Below, in pieces: positions 50,287 to 52,095 of a stretch of 52,095 bases of DNA. Origin of the DNA: Flavicella sp964230805 (GTDB lineage: Bacteria; Bacteroidota; Bacteroidia; Flavobacteriales; Flavobacteriaceae); assembly GCA_964230805.1 (NCBI GenBank), contig CAXRIA010000039.1, positions 1-52,095 of the forward strand, given 5' to 3'. Both the position numbers and the translations under genes were made by a program. Every line of letters starts with the position of its first letter. The first letter of the stretch is position 1. The notes beneath the pieces are model-generated. The model saw nothing but the letters and a program-made list of their open reading frames with translations, was not told the DNA's origin and did not search any database.

Positions 50287-50328
50287 TACGTACCTTACTA
50301 CGTATTTATACGTAATTTATTAAATTTG
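50287..50328 (+). promoter_or_regulatory. Nitrate reductase promoter: three TACGTA sites and -7 box
   Basis: TACGTA occurs at 50287-50292, 50299-50304 and 50309-50314. The last two form TACGTAT-TT-ATACGTA, a perfect 7-2-7 inverted repeat like NarL sites. The -7 box TAAATTTG is at 50321-50328, putting the sites at about -45, -33 and -23. The leader to the ATG is about 85 bp. Confidence 0.65.
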
Positions 50329-50418
50329 CTTTCCGTTTGAAAGCTGTTGAACCGAGAGGTTCACTCAAATGCGAAAGAAAAGAAACTGAATTCTTGAACT
50401 GACAAAATTAAGAGAGAT

Positions 50419-52095
50419 ATGTCAATCTTAAAATCCTATAAAACAACTTGTTCTTATTGCGGTGTAGGCTGTGGAATCATTGTAGATAAAAACCACAATG
50501 GAACGCTCAAAGTAAAAGGTGACCCGGACCACCCAACCAACAAAGGAATGCTTTGTTCGAAAGGGATGAACCTTCACTACGTGGCCCAAGACACCTCCGA
50601 TAGGATTTTACACCCCCAAATGAAGTGGAGCAAGAACCACCCTCTCACAAAAGTTAGCTGGGACACTGCTCTAGACAGAGCGGCAGCGGTTTTTAAAAGC
50701 ATTATCGAAAAACACGGACCAGACAGTGTTGGATTCTATGTTTCTGGACAGTGTTTGACCGAAGAATATTATTTGGTCAACAAACTGACCAAAGGTTTTA
50801 TTGGAACCAACAATGTCGATACCAATTCAAGACTTTGTATGAGCTCTGCCGTAGTGGGCTATAAGAAAACGCTTGGAGACGACAACGTGCCCATCGCTTA
50901 TGAAGATATCGAACTCGCAGATACCTTTTTGATCACAGGTGCCAATCCCGCTTGGTGCCATCCGATACTCTTTAGACGCCTTGAAAAGCACAAGGAAGAC
51001 AATCCAGACGTCAAAATAATTGTTGTCGATCCCCGAAAAACACAAACTTGTGCCATTGCCGATTTGCACCTGCAGATCATTCCGGGAACCGATGTTGTAT
51101 TGCACAATGCTATTGCCAAAAGACTCATCGATAAAAAGAAGGTCGACGCCAATTTTATAAAAACCCATACCAATAATTTTGAAGCCTTGAAAAAAGTGGT
51201 TTCGGCAACCTCACTCAACAAAGCTGCTAAAATTTGTGGAATTTCCGTAGCCGATATCAAATTGGCTGCACAATATATTGGAGATGCTGAAGGGTTTATT
51301 AGCATGTGGACCATGGGAATCAACCAAAGTGTTATTGGAGTAGACAAAAACACGTCTCTCTTAAACATTTCTTTACTAACAGGTCATATTGGAAAACCTG
51401 GATCAGGGCCTTTTTCATTAACCGGACAGCCCAATGCTATGGGGGGTCGTGAAGTTGGAGGAATGGCCAATTTGCTAGCTGCACACAAAAACTTAGCAGA
51501 CCCACAACACAGAAAAGAAGTCGCTGATTTTTGGGGCAGCAAACCCATAGCCCCCAACCCTGGTTTGACAGCTACAGAAATGTTTGACGCTTTGGAAAGT
51601 GGAAAATTAAAAGCCATTTGGATTATCTGTACCAATCCTGTAGTAAGCTTGCCCGATGCAAACAAAATTGAAAAAGCACTTAAAAAAGCAAACTTTGTTG
51701 TTGTTCAAGACATTTCTGAAAATTCAGAAACAGTTGCCTTTGCTGACCTTGTACTACCGGCTGCCGGATGGTTAGAAAAAGAGGGAACCATGACCAACTC
51801 GGAACGCAGAGTCAGCTATCTTCCAAAAGGGATTGACCCTCCGGGAGAAGCTTTGCCCGACGCTGAAATTTTGTGGAGATTCGCTCAAAAAATGGGCTTC
51901 TCAGGATTCAACTACAACCATGTGAGCGAAGTTTATGACGAACATTGTGCATTGACCAAAGGCACCAATATTGATGTGTCAGGACTTTCTCATGAACGAT
52001 TGAAATCGGAAGGCAGCATGCAGTGGCCTGTTCCGAACAAAAAACACAAAGGAACCACTCGGTTGTACACAAACTACAAATTTGATACCCCTAAC
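50419..52095 (+). CDS. nasC: Assimilatory-type molybdenum nitrate reductase, 3' end cut by window edge
   Basis: The reading frame is open from the ATG at 50419 to the window edge (559 codons). A 4Fe-4S cluster is held by Cys11, Cys14, Cys18 and Cys46 (CSYCGVGC then GMLCSKG). The molybdopterin-binding core follows, with NTNSRLCMSSAV, where Cys140 is the Mo ligand, as in Nas and Nap enzymes. GSGPFSLTGQPNAMGGREVGG and VLPAAGWLEKEGTMTNSERR are typical. There is no Tat signal, so it is cytoplasmic and reduces nitrate to nitrite for NirBD. It is the NasC/NarB/NasA type, though the missing C-terminus prevents exact naming. Confidence 0.92.
   Translation, partial: MSILKSYKTTCSYCGVGCGIIVDKNHNGTLKVKGDPDHPTNKGMLCSKGMNLHYVAQDTSDRILHPQMKWSKNHPLTKVSWDTALDRAAAVFKSIIEKHGPDSVGFYVSGQCLTEEYYLVNKLTKGFIGTNNVDTNSRLCMSSAVVGYKKTLGDDNVPIAYEDIELADTFLITGANPAWCHPILFRRLEKHKEDNPDVKIIVVDPRKTQTCAIADLHLQIIPGTDVVLHNAIAKRLIDKKKVDANFIKTHTNNFEALKKVVSATSLNKAAKICGISVADIKLAAQYIGDAEGFISMWTMGINQSVIGVDKNTSLLNISLLTGHIGKPGSGPFSLTGQPNAMGGREVGGMANLLAAHKNLADPQHRKEVADFWGSKPIAPNPGLTATEMFDALESGKLKAIWIICTNPVVSLPDANKIEKALKKANFVVVQDISENSETVAFADLVLPAAGWLEKEGTMTNSERRVSYLPKGIDPPGEALPDAEILWRFAQKMGFSGFNYNHVSEVYDEHCALTKGTNIDVSGLSHERLKSEGSMQWPVPNKKHKGTTRLYTNYKFDTPN

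Noticed and set aside
1..52095. CRISPR arrays, rRNA operons, complete insertion sequences, prophage
   Set aside because: No regularly spaced repeats, rRNA sequence, transposase or phage structural genes were seen in the window.

Overview
The window looks like a chromosomal stretch of a marine-type member of the Flavobacteriaceae (Bacteroidota). Supporting signs are the AT-rich DNA, the many start regions preceded by the Bacteroidota -7 box TAnnTTTG instead of a Shine-Dalgarno site, the asnS-rpoN-PorT-like-exbD/exbB order, the pdxA-DUF177-rpmF-fabH-accB-accC order, and family members typical of the phylum (DUF3127, DUF4954, DUF4202, ACR3-type arsenite exporter). All identifications come from reading the sequence; no database search was run.

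Layout. 1-2.3 kb is an accessory patch: a truncated XRE-type regulator, a 72-residue orphan, an Mrr-like nuclease and a membrane/coiled-coil protein, separated by spacers that resemble integron attC sites. 2.5-24.4 kb is mostly core: purEK, a degenerate Rieske-like lipoprotein, greA, a HIT protein, an orphan histidine kinase, a DUF3127 protein with an SSB-like tail, pyrH-frr, an RND/MMPL exporter, a fatty acid hydroxylase-type membrane enzyme, asnS, rpoN, a PorT-like barrel protein, an exbB/exbD proton-channel operon, tRNA-Ser(GGA), and the accC-accB-fabH-rpmF-DUF177-pdxA strand. 24.4-28.6 kb holds ribE, an arsenic resistance operon (arsR-arsC-acr3) and hemN. 28.7-32.7 kb holds a DUF4954 beta-helix protein, a NarX-like histidine kinase and DUF4202.

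32.8-52.1 kb is a large nitrogen-oxide locus. On the minus strand are nirB and nirD (NAD(P)H nitrite reductase). On the plus strand are two paralogous FNR-like regulators flanking a GH16 glucanase, an NrtABCD-type ABC nitrate/nitrite importer, an outer-membrane porin, a globin, a tight four-gene redox operon (DUF3365 heme c lipoprotein, di-heme cytochrome b, FAD/2Fe-2S reductase, pentaheme cytochrome c), a NarL-like response regulator, and the start of a molybdenum nitrate reductase that runs off the window edge.

Working model (inference). The porin and ABC importer bring nitrate in, the Mo enzyme reduces it to nitrite, and NirBD takes nitrite to ammonium. The globin would remove NO. The four-gene operon could carry reducing equivalents from NAD(P)H across the membrane to periplasmic hemes. 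A TACGTA element sits at about -15 to -58 in the promoters of nirB, the first FNR-like gene, the response regulator and the nitrate reductase, so the locus probably has its own regulon. The histidine kinase at 30.7-32.0 kb and the response regulator at 49.6 kb may be a two-component pair placed at either end. A separate TGTTTAAMCCTG element is shared by the importer and porin promoters, and an FNR-type palindrome precedes hemN.
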